Notes: generated by a model from the sequence alone, not told the origin. Counted from the first letter of the stretch, positions 27,526 to 35,761 are shown. The stretch is 64,000 nucleotides of DNA from Pelagicoccus sp. SDUM812003 (GCF_031127815.1 NZ_JARXHY010000001.1:1-64000), one strand, 5' to 3'. Made by a program: numbers and translations.

Positions 27526-27948
27526 TTACTTCCGATTGAAATCTCCGGCTTCCGGGACCGCTTCCAGAATGGATTGCACGGGCACGCCTAACCAGTTCGC
27601 GGCTGAGCTCAGGGTGGAAAAGGTTCTCATCGCCCGAATGTCGGAAACGTTGCTCGCGACGATTTGGCTGAACGCGGTCGTGATGGGCGTGTCTACGATG
27701 AGCGCGGTTTTCGATCCTGCCAGCGCTGTGAGGTTTGTTTTTGTCCATTCCGCGAAGGCGAGGACTTCCGAATGCGTAATGGCGGTGCTGATACGGTGGA
27801 ATATGCCGAGGGAGTTAACGCCTGGGCGTATCCAACCTCGTTCGATTTCGAGCAGGCGCAGCTCGATCAGAGAGTCTAGTGTGACTTCGCCGTTTATGAT
27901 CTCAACGATCAGGCTATGGCTTTCGATGAAATAGGAATTCAAAAGCAT
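27526..27948 (-). CDS. small conserved protein, STAS/SpoIIAA-like fold possible
   Basis: The protein has 140 residues. I start it at the ATG at 27948; the frame also runs back to a TTG at 27990. The alternation SLIVEIINGEVTLDSL, a central VLAFAEW helix, TALIVDTPITTAF and a final RTFSTLSSAANWLG helix resemble the short STAS-like or SEC14-like proteins that bacteria use as stand-alone regulators. No phosphorylatable serine can be assigned. The gene is isolated, with no anti-sigma factor or kinase neighbour. The function is unknown. Confidence 0.55.
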   Translation of the reverse strand: MLLNSYFIESHSLIVEIINGEVTLDSLIELRLLEIERGWIRPGVNSLGIFHRISTAITHSEVLAFAEWTKTNLTALAGSKTALIVDTPITTAFSQIVASNVSDIRAMRTFSTLSSAANWLGVPVQSILEAVPEAGDFNRK

Positions 27949-28024
27949 CGCGTTTGATTGGGTTTGCTCGAATATTCTCTTTCTTGTCAAGAAATTGGTG
28001 GTTACCGAGGAGAGGGCGACACCG

Positions 28025-28561
28025 TCACTCGGCGCCGATTAGCTCGTGATAGGTGGCGCAATGGGCCTTGCGCTGGCAGCTGGGGCAGTGGCCGCCGATC
28101 CATAGCGTGTCGAACTGCTGCATGATCGGCCGTACGAGCTCGGGGTCGTCGCTGAGAATGCCGCCTTCGAAGTTTCGTCGATCCTTGCTTTTCATGCCGA
28201 GACCGGCCCCGGTGAGATTGGCGCTGCCGGTGTAGGCGAGGCGCCCATCGACGATGATCGACTTGAAGTGGGCTCGCGGGCAGAGGATCATCTCCATGCC
28301 ATCGATCAGGTTTGGAAAGCGATCGTAATCCTCGCGAAACGCGGGGCCCGGCTCCTTGGCGTGTATCAAGCGAATGGATATGCCAACGTCGACCAGCTCG
28401 GACAGGCGCTGGAGAAAGGGGATGGCTCGCCTGCCGCGCTTGATGTGCATGTCCTTTATATCGGAGGTGGCGATCCAGAGGAACTGCTGGCACTCGTTCA
28501 CTGCGTCGACGATCACGCTCTGGTGCGTCTCTTCGTTGGCGATGAATCGGGTGGTGGGCAT
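28025..28561 (-). CDS. phospholipase D-like protein with one HKD motif
   Basis: This is a 178-residue cytosolic protein. A PLD-superfamily half-domain ends in the catalytic motif HFKSIIVDG (HxKx4D) followed by AYTGSANLTGAG. A single HKD motif implies homodimerisation to form one active site, as in Nuc- or DISARM-type PLD nucleases. The C-terminus adds a cysteine cluster (CPSCQRKAHC) that could bind zinc or an iron-sulphur cluster, which is unusual for the family. The substrate could be a nucleic acid or a phospholipid. No defence genes lie next to it; its upstream neighbour is a DUF1826 gene. Confidence 0.7.
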   Translation of the reverse strand: MPTTRFIANEETHQSVIVDAVNECQQFLWIATSDIKDMHIKRGRRAIPFLQRLSELVDVGISIRLIHAKEPGPAFREDYDRFPNLIDGMEMILCPRAHFKSIIVDGRLAYTGSANLTGAGLGMKSKDRRNFEGGILSDDPELVRPIMQQFDTLWIGGHCPSCQRKAHCATYHELIGAE

Positions 28562-28582
28562 GGGGTGTTATGGGCCGATGGT

Positions 28583-29299
28583 TCAGCTGATGAGTAGCAG
28601 GCGCGGAATGCTGCTGGCAACTCTTGATGGAGCGCGGTGGATGCAAGGGGGGACCGGGCTTTGCGGATACAAGGTGGCGATGCGCCATAGGTTTCCGAAT
28701 CCGAAACGGTAGGGGCGCGCGTCGGACGCGCTTTCGTAGTGGAGATCGAAGCACTGGTCGTTCAGCCAGGCCTCGAAGAGCGGATCATCTGCTCCCTGAT
28801 AGAGCGCAAGCAGCCGGGCCCTTATTTCGGGGTTGTCCACTTTTCGTCGAGCCTGTTCGTTGGGCAGACCCTCGCTGCAGGCCTGGTTGTAACTGCAAAG
28901 GTAGGTGTCGGCCTCTCCGGTTGCGCTGTCCGCGTGCCAGGAACAGACGTCGGTACTGACTGGTTGGGACTCGAGCTGGGGATCGTAGCCCGGCACGATT
29001 TCCAGGCTCGGTTGCAGGCCCGCGTCTCTGAGCAAGGTCTGGTCGGCGATCATCTGGGCCCGAGCCGTGGTTCCCGCAGCGTCGAGCTCGAGTCCGAGCA
29101 AGGTGGAGGTTTCCAGAGGCGTAATGGTCTTGTGGTGACGAAGCTTGCGGGCGACTGCGTCGAAATCGCCTGGCAGGTTTCGTCGCCAGCAGAGAGCGTT
29201 CACGCCATCGGAAAACCGGACGTCGAGCAGCTCTTGAAAGCTGTCCACGTACTTGACGTGCCGGGAGTCGATGGAGCGCGAGGAGGGAGGGCCGAGCAT
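28583..29299 (-). CDS. DUF1826-family protein
   Basis: The protein has 238 residues. I start it at the ATG at 29299; the frame continues to a TTG at 29335. The pattern of a PRYxFGFGNLWRIATL-like C-terminal segment (here PYRFGFGNLWRIATLY), a final PCIHRAPS motif, and an internal cluster of His and Cys (DVCSWHADS, YLCSYNQAC) fits DUF1826, a family I recall as often lying near zinc-homeostasis genes in Proteobacteria. No zinc gene is adjacent here. The stop lies 22 bases from the PLD-like gene start on the same strand, so they may be co-transcribed. The molecular function is unknown. Confidence 0.6.
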   Translation of the reverse strand: MLGPPSSRSIDSRHVKYVDSFQELLDVRFSDGVNALCWRRNLPGDFDAVARKLRHHKTITPLETSTLLGLELDAAGTTARAQMIADQTLLRDAGLQPSLEIVPGYDPQLESQPVSTDVCSWHADSATGEADTYLCSYNQACSEGLPNEQARRKVDNPEIRARLLALYQGADDPLFEAWLNDQCFDLHYESASDARPYRFGFGNLWRIATLYPQSPVPPCIHRAPSRVASSIPRLLLIS

Positions 29300-29392
29300 G
29301 GTAGGAGTTTGGAGGCGGGCTGTTTGGGCTGGCAATGCTTAGCGAATGCCAGCTACGTTGCGAGAACCCATCAAGTGGAATCCCAATACGTT

Positions 29393-30385
29393 ATGAAAGT
29401 CATTTTTTTTAGCGCGAAGTCCTACGACCGAGAATTCTTCGAAGCGGAAAATCGAGCCTATGGCTTCGACCTGTCGTTCATCGATACGGACCTTTCCCTG
29501 GAGACCGTCCTGTTGGCGAAGGAAGCGGATGCGGTTTGCGCCTTCGTGAACGACACCTTGGACGCGCAGATTCTCGGCTCCCTCGCGGAGAGCGGGGTCC
29601 GCTCCATCGCTCTGCGCTGCGCGGGCTTCAACAATGTGGACTTGGCGGCGGCCAAGCGGCTGGGAATACGCGTCGGCCGCGTGCCGGCCTATTCGCCCTA
29701 CGCTGTGGCGGAGCACGCCGTGGCTTTGATCCTGGCCCTCAATCGCAAGGTGCATCGGGCCTACAACCGCGTGCGCGAAAGCAACTTTTCGCTGGAGGGG
29801 CTGATGGGATTCGACCTGCATGGCACGACGGTCGGTGTGATCGGAACGGGCAAGATTGGCCAGATCTTCGTCGGCATCATGAAGGGCTTTGGTTGCGAAG
29901 TGCTGGCCTACGATCCTTATCCCAGCGAAAAGGCGGCATCGTTGGGAGCGAAGTACGTTTCCCTCGAGGAGCTTTATCAGCGCTCCAGCATCGTGAGCCT
30001 GCATTGTCCGCTGTCTCCAGAATCTCATCACATGATCGATGAAGCCGCTATCGAGAAGATGCAGGATGGAGTGATGCTCATCAACACCAGCCGTGGGGCT
30101 TTGGTGGATACAGCGGCTTTGATTCAGGGCTTGAAGTTGCGAAAGATCGGGCACGTCGGTTTGGACGTCTACGAAGAAGAGGCGGATCTGTTTTTCGAGG
30201 ATCTCTCCACCCAGGTCATGCAGGATGACATTTTCGCTCGTCTTACCACGTTTCCCAACGTGATCGTGACCGGCCATCAAGCCTTTTTGACATCCAACGC
30301 CCTGCGAAACATCGCTCAGACCACGCTTGGCAACCTGAAGGCCTTCGCTGACGGCGCCGAATGCCCGAACGAGCTTTCGGTCTAG
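29393..30385 (+). CDS. ldhA: D-lactate dehydrogenase
   Basis: The 330-residue protein is a D-isomer-specific 2-hydroxyacid dehydrogenase of the fermentative D-lactate type, interconverting pyruvate and D-lactate with NADH. Diagnostic segments are present: ALRCAGFNNVD, the Rossmann VGVIGTGKIGQIF, SLHCPLSPESHH, INTSRGALVDTAAL, DVYEEE, and the catalytic histidine region VTGHQAFLT. I begin at the ATG at 29393; the open frame runs back to 28739 but is antisense to DUF1826 there. The sigma factor gene begins 44 bases after the stop. Physiologically it implies a mixed-acid fermentation capacity. Confidence 0.9.
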   Translation: MKVIFFSAKSYDREFFEAENRAYGFDLSFIDTDLSLETVLLAKEADAVCAFVNDTLDAQILGSLAESGVRSIALRCAGFNNVDLAAAKRLGIRVGRVPAYSPYAVAEHAVALILALNRKVHRAYNRVRESNFSLEGLMGFDLHGTTVGVIGTGKIGQIFVGIMKGFGCEVLAYDPYPSEKAASLGAKYVSLEELYQRSSIVSLHCPLSPESHHMIDEAAIEKMQDGVMLINTSRGALVDTAALIQGLKLRKIGHVGLDVYEEEADLFFEDLSTQVMQDDIFARLTTFPNVIVTGHQAFLTSNALRNIAQTTLGNLKAFADGAECPNELSV

Positions 30386-30429
30386 ACGCCGGGCAGCGCG
30401 CCTGTCGTTTCCCACTGCAAGAACAACGC

Positions 30430-31671
30430 ATGTCTCGTCCAACTGCTATTTCCGCGGAAATCGCTGCCATCTATCGACGCGAATCTGGAAAAGTGATCGC
30501 GACCTTGGCCCATTTGCTGGGCGATTTGGATCTTGCGGAAGACGCCATGCAGGACGCGTTTGCGGTAGCGGTTAAGACTTGGCAGGAGAATGGGATTCCC
30601 GAAAAGCCGGCGGAGTGGCTCATTTCCACGGGGCGATTCAAGGCCATCGATGCGATTCGCCGGCGCTCCAAGCTTGAGACGCTGCAGCCCGAGCTGGCTC
30701 GACGATTGCAGGAGATCGAGGACGCGAATCTTTCTTTGGCGGAACGCGATATCAAGGACGACCGCTTGCGGCTGATCTTCACCTGCTGCCACCCGGCGAT
30801 CGATCTCAAGGTGCAGGTACCGCTGACGCTGCGCGAAGTATGCGGGCTGACGACCGAGGAAATCGCCAGCGCCTTTCTGACCGCTCCAGCCACCATGGCC
30901 CAGCGCATCGTGCGCGGAAAGGCCAAGATTCGAGACGCCCGGATTCCGTTTGTTATCCCCTCGCTGGCGGACTTGCCGGAGCGGTTGGACGCGGTCTTGT
31001 CGGTCATCTATCTGGTTTTCAACGAAGGCTATTCCGCTTCCACGGGTGAGAGTTTGACTCGCCTCGACCTTTCGCAAGAAGCCATCCGGCTGGCCCGCCT
31101 CGTGTTGGAGCTGATTCCCGACCCGGAGGTGAAAGGGCTGCTGGCCCTGATGCTGTTGCACGAGTCTCGTCGAACCACGCGCGTCGACGCCCAAGGAGAC
31201 ATCGTTCTGCTCGAAAATCAGGATCGAAGTCGCTGGGACAAACAGCTTATCGCTGAAGGCTGCGCTTTGGTCGAGGAGTCGCTGGCCTCGCGACGCTTCG
31301 GTTTCTACGCCATTCAGGCGGCCATTTCGGCGACCCATGCCGAAGCGGCTTCGAGCGAGGAAACGGATTGGGCTCAGATCGTGGCCCTCTACGATGTCTT
31401 GCTGCGCATCGAGCCATCGCCAGTGATCGAACTCAATCGCGCTGTGGCGGTCGCCATGCGGGACGGACCCGAGGCGGGCCTGGCTTTGATTGACGCGTTG
31501 TTGGAGCGAGGCGAGTTGGTCGATTATCACTTGGCGCATTCCGCCCGTGGCGAGCTTCTGCATCGACTGGGGCGCGGAGAGCTTGCCAAGGCAGCGTTTG
31601 AGACGGCCCTCGGACTCGCCAAGCAGGAGCCGGAGCGCCGTTTTCTGCGTCGCCGGATCGCGGCGCTTTAG
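30430..31671 (+). CDS. ECF42-type RNA polymerase sigma factor with C-terminal TPR-like domain
   Basis: This is a 413-residue extracytoplasmic-function sigma factor. Sigma2 (IYRRESGKVIATLAHLLGDLDLAEDAMQDAF) and sigma4 (REVCGLTTEEIASAFLTAPATMAQRIVRGKAKIR) occupy the first ~190 residues. The rest is a long helical domain (DAVLSVIYLVFNEGYSAS...ALLERGELVDYHLAHSARGELLHRLGR) found in the ECF42 group, which is regulated through this extension and not by a membrane anti-sigma factor. ECF42 genes are typically linked to DGPF/YCII genes, as here. The ATG at 30430 has no close ribosome-binding site; 30361 is an in-frame alternative that overlaps ldhA. Confidence 0.88.
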   Translation: MSRPTAISAEIAAIYRRESGKVIATLAHLLGDLDLAEDAMQDAFAVAVKTWQENGIPEKPAEWLISTGRFKAIDAIRRRSKLETLQPELARRLQEIEDANLSLAERDIKDDRLRLIFTCCHPAIDLKVQVPLTLREVCGLTTEEIASAFLTAPATMAQRIVRGKAKIRDARIPFVIPSLADLPERLDAVLSVIYLVFNEGYSASTGESLTRLDLSQEAIRLARLVLELIPDPEVKGLLALMLLHESRRTTRVDAQGDIVLLENQDRSRWDKQLIAEGCALVEESLASRRFGFYAIQAAISATHAEAASSEETDWAQIVALYDVLLRIEPSPVIELNRAVAVAMRDGPEAGLALIDALLERGELVDYHLAHSARGELLHRLGRGELAKAAFETALGLAKQEPERRFLRRRIAAL

Positions 31672-31730
31672 GCTGCCCGTCTAGGACCTCGCCCCGGCGG
31701 GCCAATTTTTTTGGAAAAACCTCCGACCGT

Positions 31731-31758
31731 TGTCGATTTGCCGTCAGCTCCTTCGATC
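31731..31758 (+). promoter_or_regulatory. putative ECF42-dependent promoter
   Basis: TGTCGA (31731-31736) and CGATC (31754-31758) are separated by 17 bases. They match the -35 TGTCGA and -10 CGA(T/A)C-type motif I recall for ECF42 sigma factors in Streptomyces. The element lies 60 bases after the sigma gene and about 75 bases before the first DGPF gene, the position expected for the operon promoter. Confidence 0.65.
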
Positions 31759-31834
31759 AATGGGTGTAAATTCAATTAGCTCCTGGCGTCAGTCCAGCGG
31801 AGCGATGTGCAACCCACCAACGATAGATTCGATT

Positions 31835-32683
31835 ATGAGAGTGATGGTATTAGTGAAGGCCACCAAGAGTTCCGAAGCGGGTGAAATGCCCAGCGAGCAA
31901 TTGATGGCGGACATGGGGACGTTCAACGAAGCGCTGGTCAAAGCGGGCATCATGCGGACTGGCGATGGGCTTAAACCCAGCTCTGCCGGAGTGCGTGTGC
32001 GCTTTAGCGGCAAGGAGCGCATGGTGACCGATGGTCCTTTCGTGGAAACGAACGAGCTCGTCGCGGGCTATTGGCTGTGGGAGGTCGCGTCCATGGACGA
32101 AGCGATCGAATGGGTGAAGCGTTGCCCAAACCCGATGCCGGAGGATTCCGAGATCGAGATTCGTCCCTTCTATGAACCGGAGGACTTCGCGAAGGCCGAT
32201 CCGTCGGGCAAGCTGCGAGAGCGGGAGGAAGCGCTTCGCGATGCGATTTCCCTGCAGTCCGCTCAGGTGCAGTCCTACCTCTTTTTCAGTGGTCGCTGCG
32301 AGGAAGCTCTCTCGTTCTACACGGAGGTCTTGGCTGCGAAAGTCGGCATGATGATGCGCTTCAGCGAGTGCCCGGATCCTTTGCCGGAGGGGATGCTTCA
32401 GCCAGGATTCGAAAACAAGATCATGCATGCGGATTTCACCGTTGGGAAAACGAATCTCATGGCCTCCGATGGCTGTGGCGAGTCGGGAAGCTACGAGGGC
32501 TTTCGTCTTTCGCTCACTGTATCCACGGAAGCAGACGCCGCACGAGTTTTCAACGCTCTCTCGGAGGGCGGGAAGATCGACATGCCATTGGGCAAGACCT
32601 TCTGGTCGCCTTGTTTCGGGATGGTGACGGACAAATTCGGTATCGGATGGATGGTTACGATTCCCGATCCAGCGAATTCATAA
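31835..32683 (+). CDS. DGPF/YCII domain fused to a VOC (PhnB-like) domain
   Basis: This 282-residue cytosolic protein is a two-domain fusion. Residues 1-~125 are a DGPF/YCII-type domain, including the signature VTDGPFVETNELVAGYWLWEV. Residues ~147-282 form a vicinal-oxygen-chelate/PhnB-like domain (SYLFFSGRCEEALSFYTEVL...LGKTFWSPCFGMVTDKFGIGWMV). In most genomes these are separate genes. It is the first gene after the ECF42-type promoter. Both domains belong to ferredoxin-like or VOC small-molecule enzyme families without an established reaction here. Co-regulation with four further small genes suggests a shared detoxification or modification step. Confidence 0.8.
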   Translation: MRVMVLVKATKSSEAGEMPSEQLMADMGTFNEALVKAGIMRTGDGLKPSSAGVRVRFSGKERMVTDGPFVETNELVAGYWLWEVASMDEAIEWVKRCPNPMPEDSEIEIRPFYEPEDFAKADPSGKLREREEALRDAISLQSAQVQSYLFFSGRCEEALSFYTEVLAAKVGMMMRFSECPDPLPEGMLQPGFENKIMHADFTVGKTNLMASDGCGESGSYEGFRLSLTVSTEADAARVFNALSEGGKIDMPLGKTFWSPCFGMVTDKFGIGWMVTIPDPANS

Positions 32684-32719
32684 GGTATACAAAATAAGAA
32701 TACGAAAGGAGAAACTGTT

Positions 32720-33205
32720 ATGACGAAAACAAACGACACGAAAGCGGACGAAGCGAAGATTCGAAAATTGATGGCCGACTGGTCCGATGCTTTGGAGCGT
32801 AAGGATGTAGACGGACTGGTTGCGAATTATGCTTCGGACGTGATTCTCTTCGATGCGATTCCACCGTACAAACGAGTTGGCGTTGAGGAGATTCGAGACA
32901 CATGGACGCATTGCTTGCCTCATTTCCCAGAGACATTCCAGTCCGAGCATCGCGACATCACGGTGCAGGTAGCGGGCGATGTCGCGTTCGCATACGGCGT
33001 TCATCATATCGTCGCTGACGATCATCCCGCTGCGAAGTCTTGGATGCGGGTGACGGTTGGGTTCCGTCGCATCGAAGGCCAGTGGAAGGTGATGCACGAG
33101 CACGTTTCGCTGCCATTCAACCCGATGGACAACCAAGCGTGGTCGATCACGGATCCGGAGGTCTTAAGCCAGCCGGACTACTCGGGAGCTTGCGCGGGAG
33201 GCTGA
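32720..33205 (+). CDS. SnoaL/ketosteroid-isomerase-like protein
   Basis: This 161-residue NTF2-fold protein begins with DEAKIRKLMADWSDALERKDVDGLVANYASDVILFD, the usual opening of SnoaL-like polyketide cyclase/isomerase relatives, and ends with FRRIEGQWKVMHEHVSLPF. A strong AAAGGAG ribosome-binding site precedes the ATG. It is the second gene of the DGPF operon, 36 bases after the fusion gene. Members of this fold associate with ECF41/ECF42 systems, but the ligand is not known. No signal peptide is present. Confidence 0.8.
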   Translation: MTKTNDTKADEAKIRKLMADWSDALERKDVDGLVANYASDVILFDAIPPYKRVGVEEIRDTWTHCLPHFPETFQSEHRDITVQVAGDVAFAYGVHHIVADDHPAAKSWMRVTVGFRRIEGQWKVMHEHVSLPFNPMDNQAWSITDPEVLSQPDYSGACAGG

Positions 33206-33254
33206 TGAAACCGATAATGATTCCCCAAACGCCTCACATTCAACCTGACGAACA

Positions 33255-33641
33255 ATGAAGTACATGCTCCTGACTTATGGAAAGGAAGACGCTTGGACGG
33301 AAGAGGAACGCGAAAGCTGCATGCTCGAGTCCATGGCGATCTGCGACGAACTGGAAGCCCAGGGAAAGTGGATAGCTTCCTCGCCTCTTTATCCTGTAGA
33401 CAGCGCCACCAGTTTGCGGATACGCGACGGAAAGCGGCAAATCACCGATGGTCCTTTTGCGGAAACAAACGAGCAGCTCGGCGGATACTACATCATCGAT
33501 GTAGACGATCTCGACGAAGCGATATCGATCGCAAGCCGCTTGCCGCCGGCTAAGAAAGGAACGGTGGAGATCCGTCCCCTGTTTCCGCTTCCTGAGCGAA
33601 GCGCCGAGGCGGAGGCGAGATACGAAGGCAAGCCTGTATGA
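33255..33641 (+). CDS. DGPF/YCII-domain protein
   Basis: This 128-residue single-domain protein has the DGPF signature ITDGPFAETNEQLGGYYIIDVDDLDEAI and the N-terminal YMLLTYGKEDAW strand characteristic of the family. It is a cytosolic ferredoxin-like fold of unassigned activity. It overlaps the DoxX-like gene by four bases (ATGA), so the two are translationally coupled. It is the second of three DGPF domains in this operon and is more similar in pattern to the last one than to the fused copy. Confidence 0.85.
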   Translation: MKYMLLTYGKEDAWTEEERESCMLESMAICDELEAQGKWIASSPLYPVDSATSLRIRDGKRQITDGPFAETNEQLGGYYIIDVDDLDEAISIASRLPPAKKGTVEIRPLFPLPERSAEAEARYEGKPV

Positions 33642-34033
33642 ACAAATCAAAGACAAAGCTGGCCGGCTGGATCTTGAGCGGCCTGTTGTCGGCGTTTCTC
33701 ATCTTCGCGAGCGCCAGCGGAAAGTTCACCGATTGGGAAGGGAAGGAGGAGATGTTTAGCCATCTCGGGTGGTCGATCGATACCATGGTTGCTATCGGGA
33801 TACTTGAGGTGTTGATCGCCATTCTCTACCTTGTTCCTCGCATCGCGTTCTATGGAGCGATTATGCTCTCCGCATATCTCGGAGGCGCCGTCGCTACTCA
33901 TGTGCGCGTTGGTGATCCCTATTTTATGCCGGCGCTGCTTGGCATCGTCGCTTGGGTCTCCCTGGCGTTGCGCGATCCGTCGGTTTGGAATCTAGCGCTT
34001 GGAAAACGTAACGAATTATCAACTACGGATTAG
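33638..34033 (+). CDS. DoxX-like four-helix membrane protein
   Basis: The protein has 131 residues with four predicted transmembrane helices (about 8-26, 47-66, 72-90, 98-113). The sequence LSAFLIFASASGKFTDW, GILEVLIAILYLVPRIAFYGAIML and YLGGAVATHVR follows the DoxX-like family pattern. The role is unknown; related proteins have been linked to redox or sulphur metabolism at the membrane. Its start overlaps the preceding DGPF gene and the PhnB-like gene follows after four bases, so it is firmly inside the ECF42-linked operon. Confidence 0.8.
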   Translation: MNKSKTKLAGWILSGLLSAFLIFASASGKFTDWEGKEEMFSHLGWSIDTMVAIGILEVLIAILYLVPRIAFYGAIMLSAYLGGAVATHVRVGDPYFMPALLGIVAWVSLALRDPSVWNLALGKRNELSTTD

Positions 34034-34037
34034 GCTT

Positions 34038-34514
34038 ATGAAACTGAATACGAAAGTCACCCCGTGGCTCGGCTTCAAGAACCAGGCCGAAGAAGCCGCG
34101 GCTTTTTATACCTCGCTGATTCCGGACTCTCGAGTGGGCAAGGTTCGACGTAATCCCGCCAATGATGAGGTCCTGTTCGTGGAGTTCGTGCTTGGTGGCA
34201 TCCCCGTTTGCGCTCTGAATGTCGGGCAGGACTGGGAGTTTACCACCGCCTTTTCATGGTCGGTCGCCTGCGACACGCAGGAGGAGCTGGATCGGATTTG
34301 GAACGCCTTGTGCGAGGGCGGAAAGGAAGTGCAGTGCGGCTGGCTCGAGGATCGCTACGGCCTATCGTGGCAGATCGTGCCGGCCCAATTGGGCCAGTGG
34401 ATGGACGACCCGGATGGTGAGCGAACCAGTCGCGTGCTGAATGCGGTCTGGAGCATGGTGAAGCTGGACATTCCCACGCTACAGGCTGCTTACGAGGGAA
34501 GGGAGGTCACGTGA
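34038..34514 (+). CDS. VOC-family PhnB-like protein
   Basis: This 158-residue protein resembles the PhnB / 3-demethylubiquinone methyltransferase-like VOC family. It opens with VTPWLGFKNQAEEAAAFYTSLIPDSRVGKV and contains LGGIPVCALN, the DTQEELDRIWNALCEGGKEVQCGWLEDRYGLSWQIVP core and a late RVLNAVWSMVKLDI helix. These proteins bind small molecules or metals in a double beta-alpha-beta fold. I use the ATG at 34038, four bases after the DoxX-like stop. The next gene's GTG overlaps the stop of this one. Confidence 0.82.
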   Translation: MKLNTKVTPWLGFKNQAEEAAAFYTSLIPDSRVGKVRRNPANDEVLFVEFVLGGIPVCALNVGQDWEFTTAFSWSVACDTQEELDRIWNALCEGGKEVQCGWLEDRYGLSWQIVPAQLGQWMDDPDGERTSRVLNAVWSMVKLDIPTLQAAYEGREVT

Positions 34515-34870
34515 AGTATTTGATCCTGCTGCACGCGGAGGAGGGAGCGTGGTCGCCTGAGGACTACAAGGCCGCTCTGGCTGAGTCGATCAAGCTCTGC
34601 CACGAGCTCGCGTCGGAAGACGTGTTTCTCGGGGCTCATCCCCTTCAGGCGCCCGAAACGGGAGCAGTGGTCCGCGTGCGAGAGGGAAAGCGTTTCGTGT
34701 CCGATGGCCCTTACGCGGAAACCAAGGAGTATCTGGGAGGCTACTTTCTGGTGGACGTGCCCAGCATGGAGGAGGCGATCGAAATCGCAGCTCGAATCCC
34801 TGGTTCGCATCGCGGCACCGCGGAAATTCGCCCCGTGCTTGAAGTGGAGGGCTTGCCAGGAGGCGTTTAG
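34511..34870 (+). CDS. DGPF/YCII-domain protein
   Basis: This 119-residue protein is the third DGPF domain of the operon, with VSDGPYAETKEYLGGYFLVDVPSMEEAI and an opening KYLILLHAEEGAW. It starts with GTG at 34511 inside a GTGA overlap with the PhnB-like gene, showing translational coupling. It is the last gene of the operon; the downstream TetR gene has its own operator-like promoter region. The activity is unassigned, as for the family. Confidence 0.85.
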   Translation: MKYLILLHAEEGAWSPEDYKAALAESIKLCHELASEDVFLGAHPLQAPETGAVVRVREGKRFVSDGPYAETKEYLGGYFLVDVPSMEEAIEIAARIPGSHRGTAEIRPVLEVEGLPGGV

Positions 34871-34977
34871 CAGCGTGTCAGGCGGCCCTTGAAGACGCGA
34901 GCGCGAGGGTCCTGGTAGTCGTTTACCCGACAAAGAAAGGAGGATGATCCCAGCTAGGGTGACGAAATGGTTTCAAT

Positions 34978-35030
34978 TTGACCATTTGTCTACTAAATCG
35001 TCAAAACCGCTTGACTAGACGAATGGTCAA
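34978..35030. promoter_or_regulatory. putative TetR operator and promoter
   Basis: TTGACCATT (34978-34986) and AATGGTCAA (35022-35030) are perfect inverted copies 35 bases apart. A further GTCAA-aaccgc-TTGAC inverted repeat lies between them at 35000-35015. The cluster of TTGAC/GTCAA half-sites lies just before the TetR gene and probably overlaps its promoter, implying autoregulation. Confidence 0.6.
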
Positions 35031-35048
35031 CTATCTTTTGGTGTCACG

Positions 35049-35675
35049 ATGGGAAGAAAGTCTGACGCCAAGGAACGTTTGATCGAGGCCGTCCTGGATC
35101 TGATCTGGGAGGGCAGCTACGGCTCCTTGCGCATCGACGACATCTGCGCCAAGGCGGAGGTGAAGAAGGGAAGCTTCTACTATTTTTTCCCGTCCAAGGA
35201 CGCCCTCGCGGTGACCGCTTTGGAGCACTACTGGGAGAATTCCGCAAAGCCGTTCATGGACAAGCATTTCTCCCCATCGATGACTCCCATGGATCGCATT
35301 CAGAGCTATATAAAGGGAGTGATCCAGCACCAGCGTGACATTGCCGAGCAACGCGGCCGCGTGCTGGGTTGTTCTGTTCTCTCCATCGCTTGCGAGACGG
35401 GGACCAGCGATGAGGCCGTGGCCAACACGGCTCGTAGTATCTTCTCCCGCAAGAGCAAGTACCTCGAGTCTTGTATCCGAGACGCTATCGCCGAAGGGGA
35501 GATTCCGCCGATCGATCCCGAGGAGCGAGCGGCGGGCTTGTGGGCCCTTATGGAGGGTTCCATGGCCCAGGTCCGAATACTCGGAGACCTCAAACCGCTC
35601 GAGCGCCTGCCTTCGCTGGCGGTTTCCTTTCTGCGCTCGCCCGTAGAAGGCAAGAATCCGACCTCCGCTCACTAG
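35049..35675 (+). CDS. TetR-family repressor of the adjacent RND pump
   Basis: This is a 208-residue cytosolic regulator. The N-terminal TetR DNA-binding domain is clear: AKERLIEAVLDLIWEGSYGSLRIDDICAKAEVKKGSFYYFFPSKDAL. The C-terminal helical ligand domain (IAEQRGRVLGCSVLSIACETG) resembles the TetR subgroup that responds to small hydrophobic compounds. It is followed 114 bases later by the efflux adaptor gene, which shares a GTCAACTA operator-like element with the promoter of this gene. Repression of the pump relieved by an efflux substrate is the expected logic. Confidence 0.9.
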   Translation: MGRKSDAKERLIEAVLDLIWEGSYGSLRIDDICAKAEVKKGSFYYFFPSKDALAVTALEHYWENSAKPFMDKHFSPSMTPMDRIQSYIKGVIQHQRDIAEQRGRVLGCSVLSIACETGTSDEAVANTARSIFSRKSKYLESCIRDAIAEGEIPPIDPEERAAGLWALMEGSMAQVRILGDLKPLERLPSLAVSFLRSPVEGKNPTSAH

Positions 35676-35761
35676 GAGACCCGAAGCGGACTCCAGCTAA
35701 GCGACAAACTTCGCATTTCATTGCAGCCTTATCAGCACCGTTTTTCGTCTTAAACTAGATA

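Noticed and set aside
28739-29392. N-terminal extension of D-lactate dehydrogenase
   Set aside because: It is antisense to the DUF1826 gene, and the family N-terminus begins exactly at 29393.
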